Assembly (NCBI GenBank): GCA_017503375.1
Contig: JAFVTF010000025.1
Span: 39,791-103,790 of the forward strand
Direction of reading: 5' to 3'
Origin: Lentisphaeria bacterium
GTDB lineage: Bacteria > Verrucomicrobiota > Lentisphaeria > Victivallales > UBA1829
DNA length: 64,000 nucleotides
The notes under the pieces were generated by a model. The model was not told the DNA's origin. It ran no database searches and saw only the letters and a program-made list of their open reading frames with translations. Positions 55,217 to 63,894 of the stretch are shown piece by piece (the stretch's first letter is position 1; every line of letters begins with the position of its first letter). A program made the translations under genes and the position numbers.

Positions 55217-56026
55217 TCAATAAATCCAATTACCCATACGCATGACAGGATAAGAACCGGCAGACCAGGGGCTGTGCCGATAACGATATCCGTCGTTGAC
55301 GGCATAAATAGTGTCGGCAAGTTCTACATGTCCATCCAGATATGCAGTGGAACAGTTTTTGCCATGGGCTCCGTATCTTCCGACGTTGGGATAACGGCCA
55401 TATTTAGGGTCAAAAGCCCCGTTGTTGTATCCATACAATCCGCAGACAGCGCCCCGCTGCCCATGGCCAGATTTTATGTTCTTGTTCTGCATGCGGTACT
55501 GTTTCCAGTCTTCCGTAAAGAACATCCCCCTGGATGCCTGACCTTTGATGTGTGTATCTTTTACAAGAACTTTTCCGTCCGCATATGCTTCTGATTCGAA
55601 ACCGACCAATCCGTTCATAGCATAGTCATTGTAAGTCGGACCGCCCCAGTGGTAAGTAACCATGTGGGTAGGATTGGCAGGACAAAGGAGCAGATCACTG
55701 ACCTGTGCGTTGCTGTCGTTTGGGTACTCCTTGACAAGCTTCCCTTTTTTGGTGGGGAAATTGGGCACGATTTTGCGGAAGATCAGATTTTCAAACCAGT
55801 GGGGTCTGTCATTGTGCCCGTAAATGTAATACCCGTCATTGTCTCCATTGTACTGCAGCGCAAGAAATGTCAGCTGTTTCATATTGTTGACGCAACTTGC
55901 GCCCTGACCGTTTTCTCTTGCTTTGTTCAGTGCCGGAAGAAGCATTGCGGCGAGAATTGCGATGATTGCGATCACAACCAGCAGTTCGATCAGTGTGAAT
56001 TCATGTTTTGCAGTTTTTCTTTTCAT
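55217..56026 (-). CDS. Type II/IV pseudopilin-like protein with short leader
   Basis: 269 residues. The leader is the normal short form (MKRKTAKHE) directly before [29 protein letters not shown]-terminal [43 protein letters not shown] is the H-x-D-G-type ending. First gene of the GH38 operon. In contrast to the pseudopilins at 21.4 and 36.9 kb its leader has no palindromes, which makes it a useful comparison. AGGAGG lies upstream. Confidence 0.9.
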   Translation of the reverse strand: MKRKTAKHEFTLIELLVVIAIIAILAAMLLPALNKARENGQGASCVNNMKQLTFLALQYNGDNDGYYIYGHNDRPHWFENLIFRKIVPNFPTKKGKLVKEYPNDSNAQVSDLLLCPANPTHMVTYHWGGPTYNDYAMNGLVGFESEAYADGKVLVKDTHIKGQASRGMFFTEDWKQYRMQNKNIKSGHGQRGAVCGLYGYNNGAFDPKYGRYPNVGRYGAHGKNCSTAYLDGHVELADTIYAVNDGYRYRHSPWSAGSYPVMRMGNWIY

Positions 56027-56081
56027 AAAACCTCCTGTTCTATTCTTTTAGTGCTTAATATACTTGATATATCTATGGTGT

Positions 56082-56110
56082 ATTATAATGCAAAAATGTG
56101 TTTTTGTCAA
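56082..56110 (-). promoter_or_regulatory. Promoter of the pseudopilin-GH38 operon
   Basis: On the minus strand TTGACA (56105-56110) and TATAAT (56082-56087), 17 bases apart: a consensus housekeeping promoter, some 55 bases before the start. Sequence between is AT-rich. Confidence 0.8.
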
Positions 56111-56202
56111 GAGGGAGAACGAAGAAAAAGCAAAAAAAAGTTTATTGATATCCCCTGATTTTGCGGCACCGTGCGTTTTCACAAAGGATGAGCGTGGATT
56201 TT

Positions 56203-56481
56203 TCAATCCTCATATTTTGATTTGACGGCGATCTTTTCATACACCTCATCGCAGTAATGACAATGGGCGCATGATGTTGCCGTACAATGGGATGTCCGTT
56301 CCTGCCAATCGGCAGGGAATCTGGAATTTTCCAGCTGGACAGGGACGAATGCACTGGAATAATCCGGTTCCGTCAGATTCAGGATATTCCCTTCGAATTT
56401 CCCGCCGCAATAGGCGCCGATCACCATCCGGGGGGAATGATGCTGACGGGTCGCCAGTTTCGCGCAGAAAACGTTATGCAA
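56203..56481 (-). pseudogene. Unidentified gene remnant with cysteine cluster
   Basis: A 92-codon frame with SPRMVIGAYCGGKFEGNILNLTEPDYSSAFVPVQLENS and a C-terminal CTATSCAHCHYCDEVYEKI. It reads like the end of a real protein whose 5' part is gone; the Cys-x2-His-x-x-Cys cluster could bind metal. No family recognised. It sits next to transposase fragments. Confidence 0.35.
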
Positions 56482-56597
56482 TACAGAAAAATCCCGTAAA
56501 TTTTTGAAAAAGGCGTTTTTTTGACATAGTTTGAGCGTAACGGAAGCAATTTTTTCTTACCCCGTCTTTGTGGATAACCATTTTTAAGCAGGAAATG

Positions 56598-56718
56598 TTA
56601 TGCAAAGTCAAAAAGCATTTGATATGCCTGTTCAGGAGTACCACGAATCCTTTTGGGACCTCTGCGTCCAATAGTATGGTTACGTAACACTTTTTCTGTA
56701 AATTCTCTAAAATCCCTG
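56598..56718 (-). mobile_element. Transposase-like C-terminal remnant
   Basis: In the frame next to that of the IS256 fragment, 56718-56598 reads RDFREFTEKVLRNHTIGRRG then PKRIRGTPEQAYQMLFDFA and TAA. It looks like the basic tail of another transposase. Low certainty; overlaps the end of the IS256 fragment. Confidence 0.3.
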
Positions 56719-57078
56719 CTGCTCCTCAAATTCCTCATCCAGCATCTTTGTCGCACGACTGACCTGCATGGCACTCACTTCAAGCCCGCACATCTTTTCA
56801 AGAATATTTTTTACAGACCGTGTGGCAACTCCCTGAATATACATTTCTGCCATTGCTGCACGGATCGGCCGCTCACTGCGCAACCCTTTTTCCAGACAAG
56901 TTGGATAAAAATCAATATTCCGGGTTTGCGGTATTTGAAGTTCAAGATCGCCCATACGGGTTTGAATATGACGTTCTTTGAATCCGTTCGCATAACCGGT
57001 CCGTCCCTCTGTTCTTTGATACGGGGAAGCTTTCAGGACCTTTTCACGTTCCAGTTTCATTGCTAAATTCAACAATTT
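56707..57078 (-). mobile_element. IS256-type (mutator) transposase, N-terminal fragment
   Basis: About 124 residues, SPYQRTEGRTGYANGFKERHIQTRMGDLELQIPQTRN and RAAMAEMYIQGVATRSVKNILEKMCGLEVSAMQVSRATKMLDEE, match the N-terminal DNA-binding region of IS256-family transposases. The catalytic domain is absent; the frame stops at TAG soon after. It is fused in frame, at about 57078, to the L-rhamnose isomerase fragment. Confidence 0.85.
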
Positions 57079-57460
57079 CTGTTCCGCTTCGGCGATCTCG
57101 CCGGTCGGTTCCAGAAGCGCGATCAGCAGCCCTTTGGCAAGAGCGCGTGAACCCACCGCCCATGCTCCGACACGGTTTACGGAACCATCGAAATAGTCCA
57201 GCATAAGATGGATTTCCGCTCCATGTTTGCGGGCAAGAACAGCTTCCCGCGCAATGGACAGCAGGGAATCATCCAGAAGAACGATGTGGTCGCTGTCCCA
57301 GCGGACCCCGCGGCTGACATGCAGAAGCATCCCTACGCCGATCGCCGCAAATGCGGAGATCTTATCCCCAATCTGTTCTGTCGGATGGAAATGCCCGGAA
57401 TCAATACAGATGAGTTTGTTCCGTTTTGCAGCATAACTGGCATAGAAGTCATGGGATCCC
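57079..57460 (-). pseudogene. rhaA: L-rhamnose isomerase, internal/C-terminal fragment
   Basis: Reading from 57458 on the minus strand: GSHDFYASYAAKRNKLICID, SGHFHPTEQIGDKISAFA, MLLHVSRGVRWDSDHIVLLDD, LDYFDGSVNRVGAWAVGSRALAKGLLIALLEP. These are diagnostic RhaA blocks including the metal-binding GHFHPTE and WDSDH. The 5' two thirds and the last residues are missing: the fragment starts at once after the stop of the BNR gene and ends in the IS256 fragment. Rhamnose isomerase activity from this copy is impossible. Confidence 0.88.
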
Positions 57461-58522
57461 TTATTCCAGAGTCAGGAACAGGTGTTTTACGTTCACTTTC
57501 TTTATGCCTCCATAAAGTTCAGAATACTGTACCAGCAGTTTTTCCTTTTCTCCGGGCTCACACAACAGGAGGTTGTTGGAATAATAGCAGGATGCTTTGA
57601 ATTCTTCCAGCAGGATCCCTTCATCCCAGGTGAAACCGTCTTTGGATGTATAGAAAACAAATCCTCTGCCGTACGGAGCCTCCGGATGACATCCTCTGCC
57701 GTGCATGACAAAACCATTTTTCATTCGGGCGATCTGAATATTGCGGATCCCTTTTTCCAATTTGATGGTCGGCACCCGTTCCCAGCTTTTGCCGAGATCA
57801 CGGCTTATACTGGCATCCAATTCAAAACCGTTGCCGATATTGCACGCATACGCTGCCAATGAACCGTCATCCAGGAACTGCAATGCGCCATAGGCATGTC
57901 CCGGCGTATTGATGTCAACAATGCCGATCTCCTGGAACGTAGTGCCGTTATCGTAGCTGCAATACAAACGGTACACATTTTCCGGTTTTGTACAGATATG
58001 TTCTTCATTGCACACTTCCAACGCATAGATCACCCCATCCTTGACCACGGCATCATAGATACGACCTCTGTACGGACTGAGTTCACGCGCTTCCGTCCAG
58101 GTCTTACCGTTATCATAACTCTGCAGATACCACGGAGTATCCCATGGTTCACTGCAGATCTGGGTGAATTGGCAGTTACGCAGAGCAAAAATAGTGATGA
58201 CACCATTGCAGATCACTGCTTTTTCAATGGAAATCGTATGCACACCGTCATAAAATTCTTCTTTCGCATAAGGCAGTTCATGGATTTCGGACCAGGTTCT
58301 GCCGTAATCTTCGGAAAAACGGTATTCGATCCAACCGTATGCAGAATGTCCCAGGCATCTTTCCGCAGAACAGTTGGAATTGAAACAAAGGATCTTGCCC
58401 GGTTCATATTCGACCATTGCATGGCTCATGTGACCGCTGCGACGGCGGGCTTGATTGTCCACATAAACTTCCGGTTCGCTGAAACAAAGTTTGCCGGCGA
58501 CACCTTCAAAAACGACTGACAT
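57461..58522 (-). CDS. Sialidase-fold (BNR/Asp-box) protein, intracellular
   Basis: 353 residues with five Asp-box-like repeats: SEDYGRTW, SYDNGKTW, SYDNGTTF, SRDLGKSW and TSKDGFTW. The six-bladed propeller is therefore likely, but no clear (F/Y)RIP arginine motif is seen; MSHAMVEYEPGKIL replaces it. Not exported. Family members in Lentisphaerae gene clusters are often annotated exo-alpha-sialidase without proof. Probably co-transcribed with the deacetylase upstream (17-base gap). AAGGAAAGG precedes the start. Confidence 0.75.
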   Translation of the reverse strand: MSVVFEGVAGKLCFSEPEVYVDNQARRRSGHMSHAMVEYEPGKILCFNSNCSAERCLGHSAYGWIEYRFSEDYGRTWSEIHELPYAKEEFYDGVHTISIEKAVICNGVITIFALRNCQFTQICSEPWDTPWYLQSYDNGKTWTEARELSPYRGRIYDAVVKDGVIYALEVCNEEHICTKPENVYRLYCSYDNGTTFQEIGIVDINTPGHAYGALQFLDDGSLAAYACNIGNGFELDASISRDLGKSWERVPTIKLEKGIRNIQIARMKNGFVMHGRGCHPEAPYGRGFVFYTSKDGFTWDEGILLEEFKASCYYSNNLLLCEPGEKEKLLVQYSELYGGIKKVNVKHLFLTLE

Positions 58523-58539
58523 GATTCTTTTTCCTTTCC

Positions 58540-59346
58540 TTATCTGATATTTTTACATTCACCGGGCAGCAGACAGCGCATGCCGTCATCCGTTTCCCAG
58601 TAAAGCGTTTCGGCACTTGGATTGTAGACCATATTGCCATCACAGGAAACTTCAGCATGGCGTACCGCATTGACGTAACGGCATATTTCCGTGCATCCGG
58701 CAAACCATACGTCATTATCCTGTGACACTTGCGAACAGAATTCTTCCAGCATCTCCCAGGAGACTCCGGAATTTTCCCTTTCAAATTCAAACCCGTGTCC
58801 CCACACCATGAAAAGTGAAAGTTTCCGCCACTTATCCAATTTCAGAAAAGTGGGCAGATATTCCAGCATCTCACTCTGATGACAAGTCGGTTCCCAACGG
58901 ATAAAATCCTCAGGAAGATTGAATTTTCCCGTTGATTCCGCGGTACGGGCGTAGATGATCCCTGCGGCACGGCACATTTCCTCCGTTTCCGCCGGATGAT
59001 TTCTCATGGGATAACTCATCCCCCGGATCTGACGTCCGGTAAAAGCTTCCAGATTGGCGCGGTCGCACCATATTTCCCGCATTACTTCGGAATAGGCGAT
59101 GCGTTCCAAATAGGGATGAGTCAGGGTATGACAGGCGATCTCGTGCCCCTCATAGATCTGCAAAGCTTCTTCCTTGCTCAGCCGGTATGAAGTATTTTCC
59201 ATCACGCCGGAATTCAGATGAAATGTCCCTTTGATCCCGTAACGGTTCAACACTTCCACCAATTGTTTATCCTGACGACATCCATCATCGTAACTCATTG
59301 CCAGGGCTTTGTTTTTTCCGCCCGGCCAGAGAAACGCCATTGCCAT
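58540..59346 (-). CDS. Polysaccharide deacetylase (CE4/NodB)-like
   Basis: 268 residues. The NodB motifs are visible: MSYDDGCRQD (motif 1, two Asp) and HEIACHTLTHPYLE (motif 2, His-x3-His metal site), with YPMRNHP and MVWGHGFEFE further on for motifs 3-5. It removes N- or O-acetyl groups from chito- or peptidoglycan-type sugars. No signal peptide, so it would act on imported oligosaccharides, fitting the nearby amino-sugar genes. First gene of a two-gene operon. Confidence 0.88.
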   Translation of the reverse strand: MAMAFLWPGGKNKALAMSYDDGCRQDKQLVEVLNRYGIKGTFHLNSGVMENTSYRLSKEEALQIYEGHEIACHTLTHPYLERIAYSEVMREIWCDRANLEAFTGRQIRGMSYPMRNHPAETEEMCRAAGIIYARTAESTGKFNLPEDFIRWEPTCHQSEMLEYLPTFLKLDKWRKLSLFMVWGHGFEFERENSGVSWEMLEEFCSQVSQDNDVWFAGCTEICRYVNAVRHAEVSCDGNMVYNPSAETLYWETDDGMRCLLPGECKNIR

Positions 59347-59867
59347 GATATTTTCCTTTCATCTTTCAAATCAGAGCTGTTACACCTGATAAAGTTTGCA
59401 AAATCGACTTTTGATATCAACAAATGCACCGTACATAACCGCTTTACACTGCCAACCTCACCGACTTGCAGTAAGGACATTATTCCCGGAACTGCCGGAC
59501 ATATATCCATCAGAAGTTACCTCCGGAACTTTCTCATAACGATGAATAATATAGCATAATATACCCAAATTACAATATCAAAAAACATTGAATTTTAATG
59601 TTTTTTTAATGCTTTTAGGGCAGTGTAACGAATTTTCTGTAAAATTGCGTTAGCCTATATTTGAGCGGAAGAATTTTGATTTTTGAAAAAGTGATTTTGT
59701 CCGTTTTTGGTCAGAGCTTAAGCTCAAATAAGATTTGTTTCTATGACATAAAACATCGAAGCACCCTTTTTTGCATATTTTATAAAAAATGGCTTGAAAA
59801 AGCAACAAAATAAGTTATATTAAGAAAAAAGCAATAAAGTTTCACTTTTTTAGAACGGAGTGATCTC
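59347..59867. other. Divergent intergenic region
   Basis: 521 bases with no supported gene between the deacetylase and RpiR genes. An AT-rich hairpin AAAAAACATT/AATGTTTTTT lies at 59580-59606. A TTGTAA/TATATT pair on the minus strand around 59545-59575 could drive the deacetylase operon. RpiR binding sites would be expected here but none was recognised. Confidence 0.45.
59794..59821 (+). promoter_or_regulatory. Promoter of the RpiR-kinase-nanE/murQ operon
   Basis: TTGAAA (59794-59799), 16-base spacer, TATATT (59816-59821), 46 bases before the ATG. Confidence 0.6.
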
Positions 59868-60710
59868 ATGTCAACACAGCCGAATTACCGTGAAGCAGTA
59901 AATAAAGTATATTCATCGCTGAAAGGAAAGAAAAGAATCATCGCAGACCGCCTGCTGTCTGAACCGATCCTGATGATCGAAAAAAGTATTGCGGACTTTG
60001 CAAAAGAATGTCATTGTGATCAAACTACAGTTGTCCGTTTTGCTCAAATGCTCGGGTACTCCGGATATGCAGAATTAAAAATTGCAGTGGCAAGGCAATC
60101 CGAAGCCATCTGGCAGGAATTTACGCCGGACATAACAGAGGCTCGCCACAAAAGCAAAGAAAAAGATGTTGCATCATCTCTGATGCGGATTCATTGTGAA
60201 TCCATCACAGGAACATTCCGCAATCTGGATCAAACCGCAATCAGGAAAACAGTTTCCTGTCTGGGAAAAGCCCATCGGGTTATGATTTGCGGATCGGGCA
60301 GTTCTGCATTTGCGGCGGAAGACCTTTCCATCAAATTAAGCCGTCAGGGAATCCAAACCTGTTTTTACCGCGATCAGGAAATGTGGAAGACCTTCATCGG
60401 GTATCTGGAAAGCAGCGATTTGCTGATTCTGTTTTCCAATTCGGGAGAAACACCGGCGATCATTGAACTGGCAGAAACCGCGCTCCGGAAGAAAATACCT
60501 GTTGCAGGGATTGTTTCTTTTTCCGGGAGTACCCTGGCACGATTGGCAAACTTTCCGATCCTTACAGAAAACCGGGGAGAACTGCCGATTCGTTTAGGGG
60601 CAATGACATCGCGGACTGCACAATTTATGATCGTCGATCTGCTTACCATTCTTTACAGTATGGGAGATAAAAAACGTTCGTGGAATTATTTGGAGAAAAG
60701 TTATGTTTGA
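59868..60710 (+). CDS. RpiR/MurR-type transcriptional regulator
   Basis: 280 residues. The N-terminal HTH_6 domain (MIEKSIADFAKECHCDQTTVVRFAQMLGYSGYAELKIAVAR) is followed by a SIS sugar-phosphate domain (RVMICGSGSSAFAAEDLSIKLSRQG, DLLILFSNSGETPAIIELAETAL). MurR and NanR-like relatives sense MurNAc-6-P or ManNAc-6-P. Being first in an operon with a hexosamine kinase and NanE-MurQ, it most likely senses an N-acyl amino-sugar 6-phosphate. GGAGTG precedes the start. Confidence 0.92.
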   Translation: MSTQPNYREAVNKVYSSLKGKKRIIADRLLSEPILMIEKSIADFAKECHCDQTTVVRFAQMLGYSGYAELKIAVARQSEAIWQEFTPDITEARHKSKEKDVASSLMRIHCESITGTFRNLDQTAIRKTVSCLGKAHRVMICGSGSSAFAAEDLSIKLSRQGIQTCFYRDQEMWKTFIGYLESSDLLILFSNSGETPAIIELAETALRKKIPVAGIVSFSGSTLARLANFPILTENRGELPIRLGAMTSRTAQFMIVDLLTILYSMGDKKRSWNYLEKSYV

Positions 60711-61632
60711 ACAACCATTGATCCTGGCAATTGATTCCGGCGGAAGTAAAAGCGATTTTATTCTGTTGACACCGGATGGACAGGAAACAGCCCGTTCACG
60801 TGGTAAAGGTGTTGCCGCACTTCATGTGGGAATGTTGCCGGTGGAAGAATATTTACGCAACGGTCTGCAGACACTGGAACAATATACCTCGCAGATCGCT
60901 CTGGTTTACTGCTCCCTCGGCGGTCCGAATACCGAAGAAGTACACATGGCATTGCAACGCATATTCCCCATAGCAGAGATCCGGATCGGAAGAGAAGCGG
61001 ATGGAGATATGGTCTTATCTGCCGCCGCGCAATGGAAAGCAAAAGCAGCAATCCTTTGTGGAACCGGCAGTACTGCAGTCGGTGAGATCGGGGGAAAGCG
61101 GGTATTTGCCGGCGGATGGGGGCCTTTACTTGGCGATGAAGGCTCCGGCGGCGGGGTCGGCTGCGATGCATTGCGTATGCTGCTTCATGCTGTTGATGCA
61201 GGTGAAGGTGCCGCCTGTCTGCCTGGAATCTATCCGGAATTAGGACGTATCTCCGGCAATTTTACGGATCGAATGGCATTGAAAAAGGTCGCAAATCAAA
61301 TCACCCGCGCAGAAATGGCGGCGCAGGTACCAGTCATTGCAGAATTAGCAGAAGCCGGCGACAAAAATGCGTTACTGCTGATGAAAAAAGCGGCAGCGGG
61401 AATTGCATTCCTGGCAAGTGCTGTGACACCGGAAATGCCGGAAGAACCGCAGGAATCGGGGATCCTGGCACTGGGAGGATTTTTCAAATGCGGAGAATTT
61501 TTCCGCAAACTTTGCCGGGAAGAATTGCAGAAAACAAGAAAAAATCATCATTTTATATTTAATGCGGTGAACATGATCGATGTTGCCGCCGCATTTGCAA
61601 TAAAAACATATAACAGGAGTGTAAAAAAATGA
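60703..61632 (+). CDS. BadF/BadG-type N-acetylhexosamine kinase
   Basis: 309 residues of the ASKHA fold. LAIDSGGSKSDFILLTPDG is the phosphate-1 loop, AAILCGTGSTAVGEIGG and WGPLLGDEGSGGGVG are the second phosphate and family motifs of N-acetylglucosamine kinases of the BcrAD_BadFG type. It would phosphorylate GlcNAc, ManNAc or MurNAc at C6 and feed the next protein. Starts inside the end of the RpiR gene (8-base overlap), ends overlapping the fusion gene by 4 bases. Confidence 0.88.
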   Translation: MFEQPLILAIDSGGSKSDFILLTPDGQETARSRGKGVAALHVGMLPVEEYLRNGLQTLEQYTSQIALVYCSLGGPNTEEVHMALQRIFPIAEIRIGREADGDMVLSAAAQWKAKAAILCGTGSTAVGEIGGKRVFAGGWGPLLGDEGSGGGVGCDALRMLLHAVDAGEGAACLPGIYPELGRISGNFTDRMALKKVANQITRAEMAAQVPVIAELAEAGDKNALLLMKKAAAGIAFLASAVTPEMPEEPQESGILALGGFFKCGEFFRKLCREELQKTRKNHHFIFNAVNMIDVAAAFAIKTYNRSVKK

Positions 61633-63146
61633 ATCCTCTGGTGAGTACATTGAAAGGCCGCCTGATCGTATCCTGTCAGGCGCTTGCAGGAAATGCATTG
61701 CGTTCATCGGAAGCCATGGCATTGATGGCACGTGCTGCAATGCAGGGGGGCGCCGCCGCGATCCGGGCAAATGGAGTGGATGACATTACGGCAATCCGGA
61801 AAAAGGTTATTATCCCGATCATCGGGTTGAATAAAGAAGCGGCATCCCCGGATATTCCTTATATCACACCGACCTTTGAACATGCGCGTGCCGTAGTCGA
61901 AGCCGGGGCGGATATTATCGCTCTGGATGCTACAGCCCGCCCCCGACCGGGAAACGTTTCTGCCGCAGATTTGATTCGCCGGGTCAAGAATGAACTACAC
62001 GTCCCCGTGATGGCAGATATCGCAACTTTTCAGGAAGGTATAATGGCGGCGGAAGCCGGGGCAGACCTGATTTCCACCACACTTTCCGGCTATACTGCAG
62101 ATTCCCCGCGTTTGCCCGGTCCGGACTTGAATCTGATCAAACAACTGACCGCTGCGACTTCCGTTCCCGTTGTGGCGGAAGGCCGTTTCCATACACCCGA
62201 AGAACTGGCTTTAGCATTTCATTGCGGCGCATTTGCCGCCGTGATCGGAAAAATGATAACCAACCCGGAATTCATTACAAAATATTTTATTTCTCGCATG
62301 AATACGGCAAAGGTCCTTCCGTCGGAAGCAGTCAATCCGGATACACGGGACATTGACCGGAAAAGCACGCTGGAGATCCTGACGCAGATCAACGCAGCAG
62401 ATGCTACCGTTTCCGGCGCAGTCGGAAGTGCATTGGCAGATATCGCCGACACGATTGACCGGATCACTGAACGTTTGCGGCATGGCGGACGTCTGTTTTA
62501 TATCGGTGCGGGGACAAGCGGACGTCTTGCGGTTCAGGATGCGGCAGAATGTCCACCTACTTACGGCGTTTCACCGGATATGATCCAGGCGATCATGGCA
62601 GGTGGTCCCAATGCCGTTTTTCATCCGCAGGAAAAGATGGAAGATGATTGCATGGAAGGAGGTCAGATCCTGGATGAATACGGGATCACTTCGGCAGATG
62701 CCGTGCTTGGGATCAGCGCAAACGGAAATGCGGCATTTGTCGGTTCAGCATTAGAAGCGGCACGTAAACGTGGTGCATTTACTGCTGCAATGGCGAGTAA
62801 TCAGCCCTGTCTGTTGAGTGAAGCCGCAGAAAAATTCATCTATCTGCCGACTGGTGCCGAAGTGATTTGCGGGTCCACACGGATGAAAGCCGGTACCGCA
62901 CAGAAAATGGTTTTGAACATGATCTCTACTACCGTCATGATCAAACTGGGACGGGTCACAGGTAATTTCATGACAGCGATGCGCCCGACTAACGCAAAAC
63001 TGAAAAAACGGGCATTGTTCATTATCACCGAATTGACTGGCGTCACACCGGAAAAAGCGGAACAGATCCTTGAAATGACCGATGGCGATATTCAGACCGC
63101 TGTCCGGCAATTGAAAGAACTTTCCACAGAGCAGAAAGAAATATGA
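61629..63146 (+). CDS. NanE-MurQ fusion: ManNAc-6-P 2-epimerase / MurNAc-6-P etherase
   Basis: 505 residues, two complete enzymes in one chain. Residues 1-about 225 are NanE: LIVSCQALAGNALRS, GGAAAIRANGVDDI, IIPIIGLNKEA (conserved Lys), YITPTFEHARAVVEAGADIIALDAT, VADIATF-like VMADIATFQEG and PVVAEGRFHTPEE. Residues about 240-505 are MurQ: DRKSTLEILTQINAAD, FYIGAGTSGRLAVQDAAECPPTYG (catalytic Glu), AGGPNAVFHPQEKMEDD (second Glu), TGAEVICGSTRMKAGTAQKMVLNM and a C-terminal UBA-like helix. Together they turn ManNAc-6-P and MurNAc-6-P into GlcNAc-6-P, joining sialic-acid and peptidoglycan salvage. Both active sites look intact. Confidence 0.92.
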   Translation: MNPLVSTLKGRLIVSCQALAGNALRSSEAMALMARAAMQGGAAAIRANGVDDITAIRKKVIIPIIGLNKEAASPDIPYITPTFEHARAVVEAGADIIALDATARPRPGNVSAADLIRRVKNELHVPVMADIATFQEGIMAAEAGADLISTTLSGYTADSPRLPGPDLNLIKQLTAATSVPVVAEGRFHTPEELALAFHCGAFAAVIGKMITNPEFITKYFISRMNTAKVLPSEAVNPDTRDIDRKSTLEILTQINAADATVSGAVGSALADIADTIDRITERLRHGGRLFYIGAGTSGRLAVQDAAECPPTYGVSPDMIQAIMAGGPNAVFHPQEKMEDDCMEGGQILDEYGITSADAVLGISANGNAAFVGSALEAARKRGAFTAAMASNQPCLLSEAAEKFIYLPTGAEVICGSTRMKAGTAQKMVLNMISTTVMIKLGRVTGNFMTAMRPTNAKLKKRALFIITELTGVTPEKAEQILEMTDGDIQTAVRQLKELSTEQKEI

Positions 63147-63198
63147 TTGAGCAAATCTGTTTATGCGGCGGTAATACCTCATTCCGGGCATTTCTGAC

Positions 63199-63534
63199 TT
63201 GGCAGGCAGATCAGAAACTGAAGATCTTTCCTTATGCGGCAGGCATTCCAGAGAGGTGAAATTCAGTAAAACGGAATGCCCCTTATGGCATTTATCCGAG
63301 CTCCATGTTTCCGACTCAAACTTCTTTTGCAAGCTGAAAATTTATGATACGGAACTGATGACTTTTGAGTTGACTCAAAAGCCGCTGGAAGGGTTCTGTT
63401 GTCAAATTATCAGCGTAAATGAAAACCGCAAGCATCTTTTGCCGCTTGGGATGACAGTTGATGATGTCGGTGTCTGGAATTGGTTGAAGGCTCGTTTTTG
63501 CCTACAAACCGGACACTACCTGCTCGAATGGTAA
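63199..63534 (+). CDS. Small protein of unknown function
   Basis: Frame open from 63175 to 63534; the start is uncertain: a TTG at 63199 or a GTG at 63256 following AGAGAGG are possible, and the region after residue 20 (REVKFSKTECPLWHLSELHVSD to LEGFCCQIISVNENRKHLLPLGMTVDDVGVWNWLKARF) looks like real protein. No family assigned; the ending is loosely like the end of small HipA-associated proteins. It is 12 bases before the alkyltransferase gene. Confidence 0.5.
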   Translation: MAGRSETEDLSLCGRHSREVKFSKTECPLWHLSELHVSDSNFFCKLKIYDTELMTFELTQKPLEGFCCQIISVNENRKHLLPLGMTVDDVGVWNWLKARFCLQTGHYLLEW

Positions 63535-63546
63535 TTTGCAAACATT

Positions 63547-63894
63547 ATGAGTAGTCTGAAAGAAAAAGTGTATGAATTTGTGAAGAGCATTCCACCGGGA
63601 AAAGTTGCCACGTATGGGCAAATTGCTTTGCATCTGGGGAATAGGAACTTTGCCCGGGTGGTGGGGAATATTCTTCATGGCAATCCTGATCCGGAGCATA
63701 TTCCTTGTCATCGGGTAGTCAATAGTAAAGGGCAGCTTTCCCAGTCATACGCGTTCGGCGGGATTGAGGCTCAAAGACGCCTGCTGGTGTCCGAAGGCGT
63801 TGTATTCAAGAATAATCAGGTTGTCGATTTAAGCGTATCTCAAATGGTATGGCTTGCCCTCCATAGCTCAATAAAATTGAGCGGCGGAGGGTAA
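63547..63894 (+). CDS. O6-alkylguanine-DNA alkyltransferase, DNA-binding/catalytic domain only
   Basis: 115 residues equal to the C-terminal domain of MGMT/Ogt: VYEFVKSIPPGKVATYGQIALHLG, ARVVGNILHGNPDPEHIPCHRVVNSKGQLSQSYAFGG. The active cysteine in PCHRV is kept, unlike the inactive alkyltransferase-like (ATL) proteins that have Trp there. The N-terminal domain of full enzymes is absent, as in some short Ogt/ATL-like forms. It probably repairs O6-alkylguanine or recognises it for excision repair. Confidence 0.88.
   Translation: MSSLKEKVYEFVKSIPPGKVATYGQIALHLGNRNFARVVGNILHGNPDPEHIPCHRVVNSKGQLSQSYAFGGIEAQRRLLVSEGVVFKNNQVVDLSVSQMVWLALHSSIKLSGGG

Noticed and set aside
53502..55223. 573-codon plus-strand frame opposite the GH38 alpha-mannosidase
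   Set aside because: The minus-strand gene has complete GH38 motifs; the plus frame has no SD site and no recognisable domain.
55209..55229. TTG start of the alpha-mannosidase overlapping the pseudopilin stop
   Set aside because: The ATG at 55208 has a better-placed SD (GAGG) and the seven extra residues are not conserved-looking.
63143..63256. 37-codon ORF overlapping the end of the NanE-MurQ gene
   Set aside because: No SD of its own and no similarity; ends before the plausible frame at 63199-63534.
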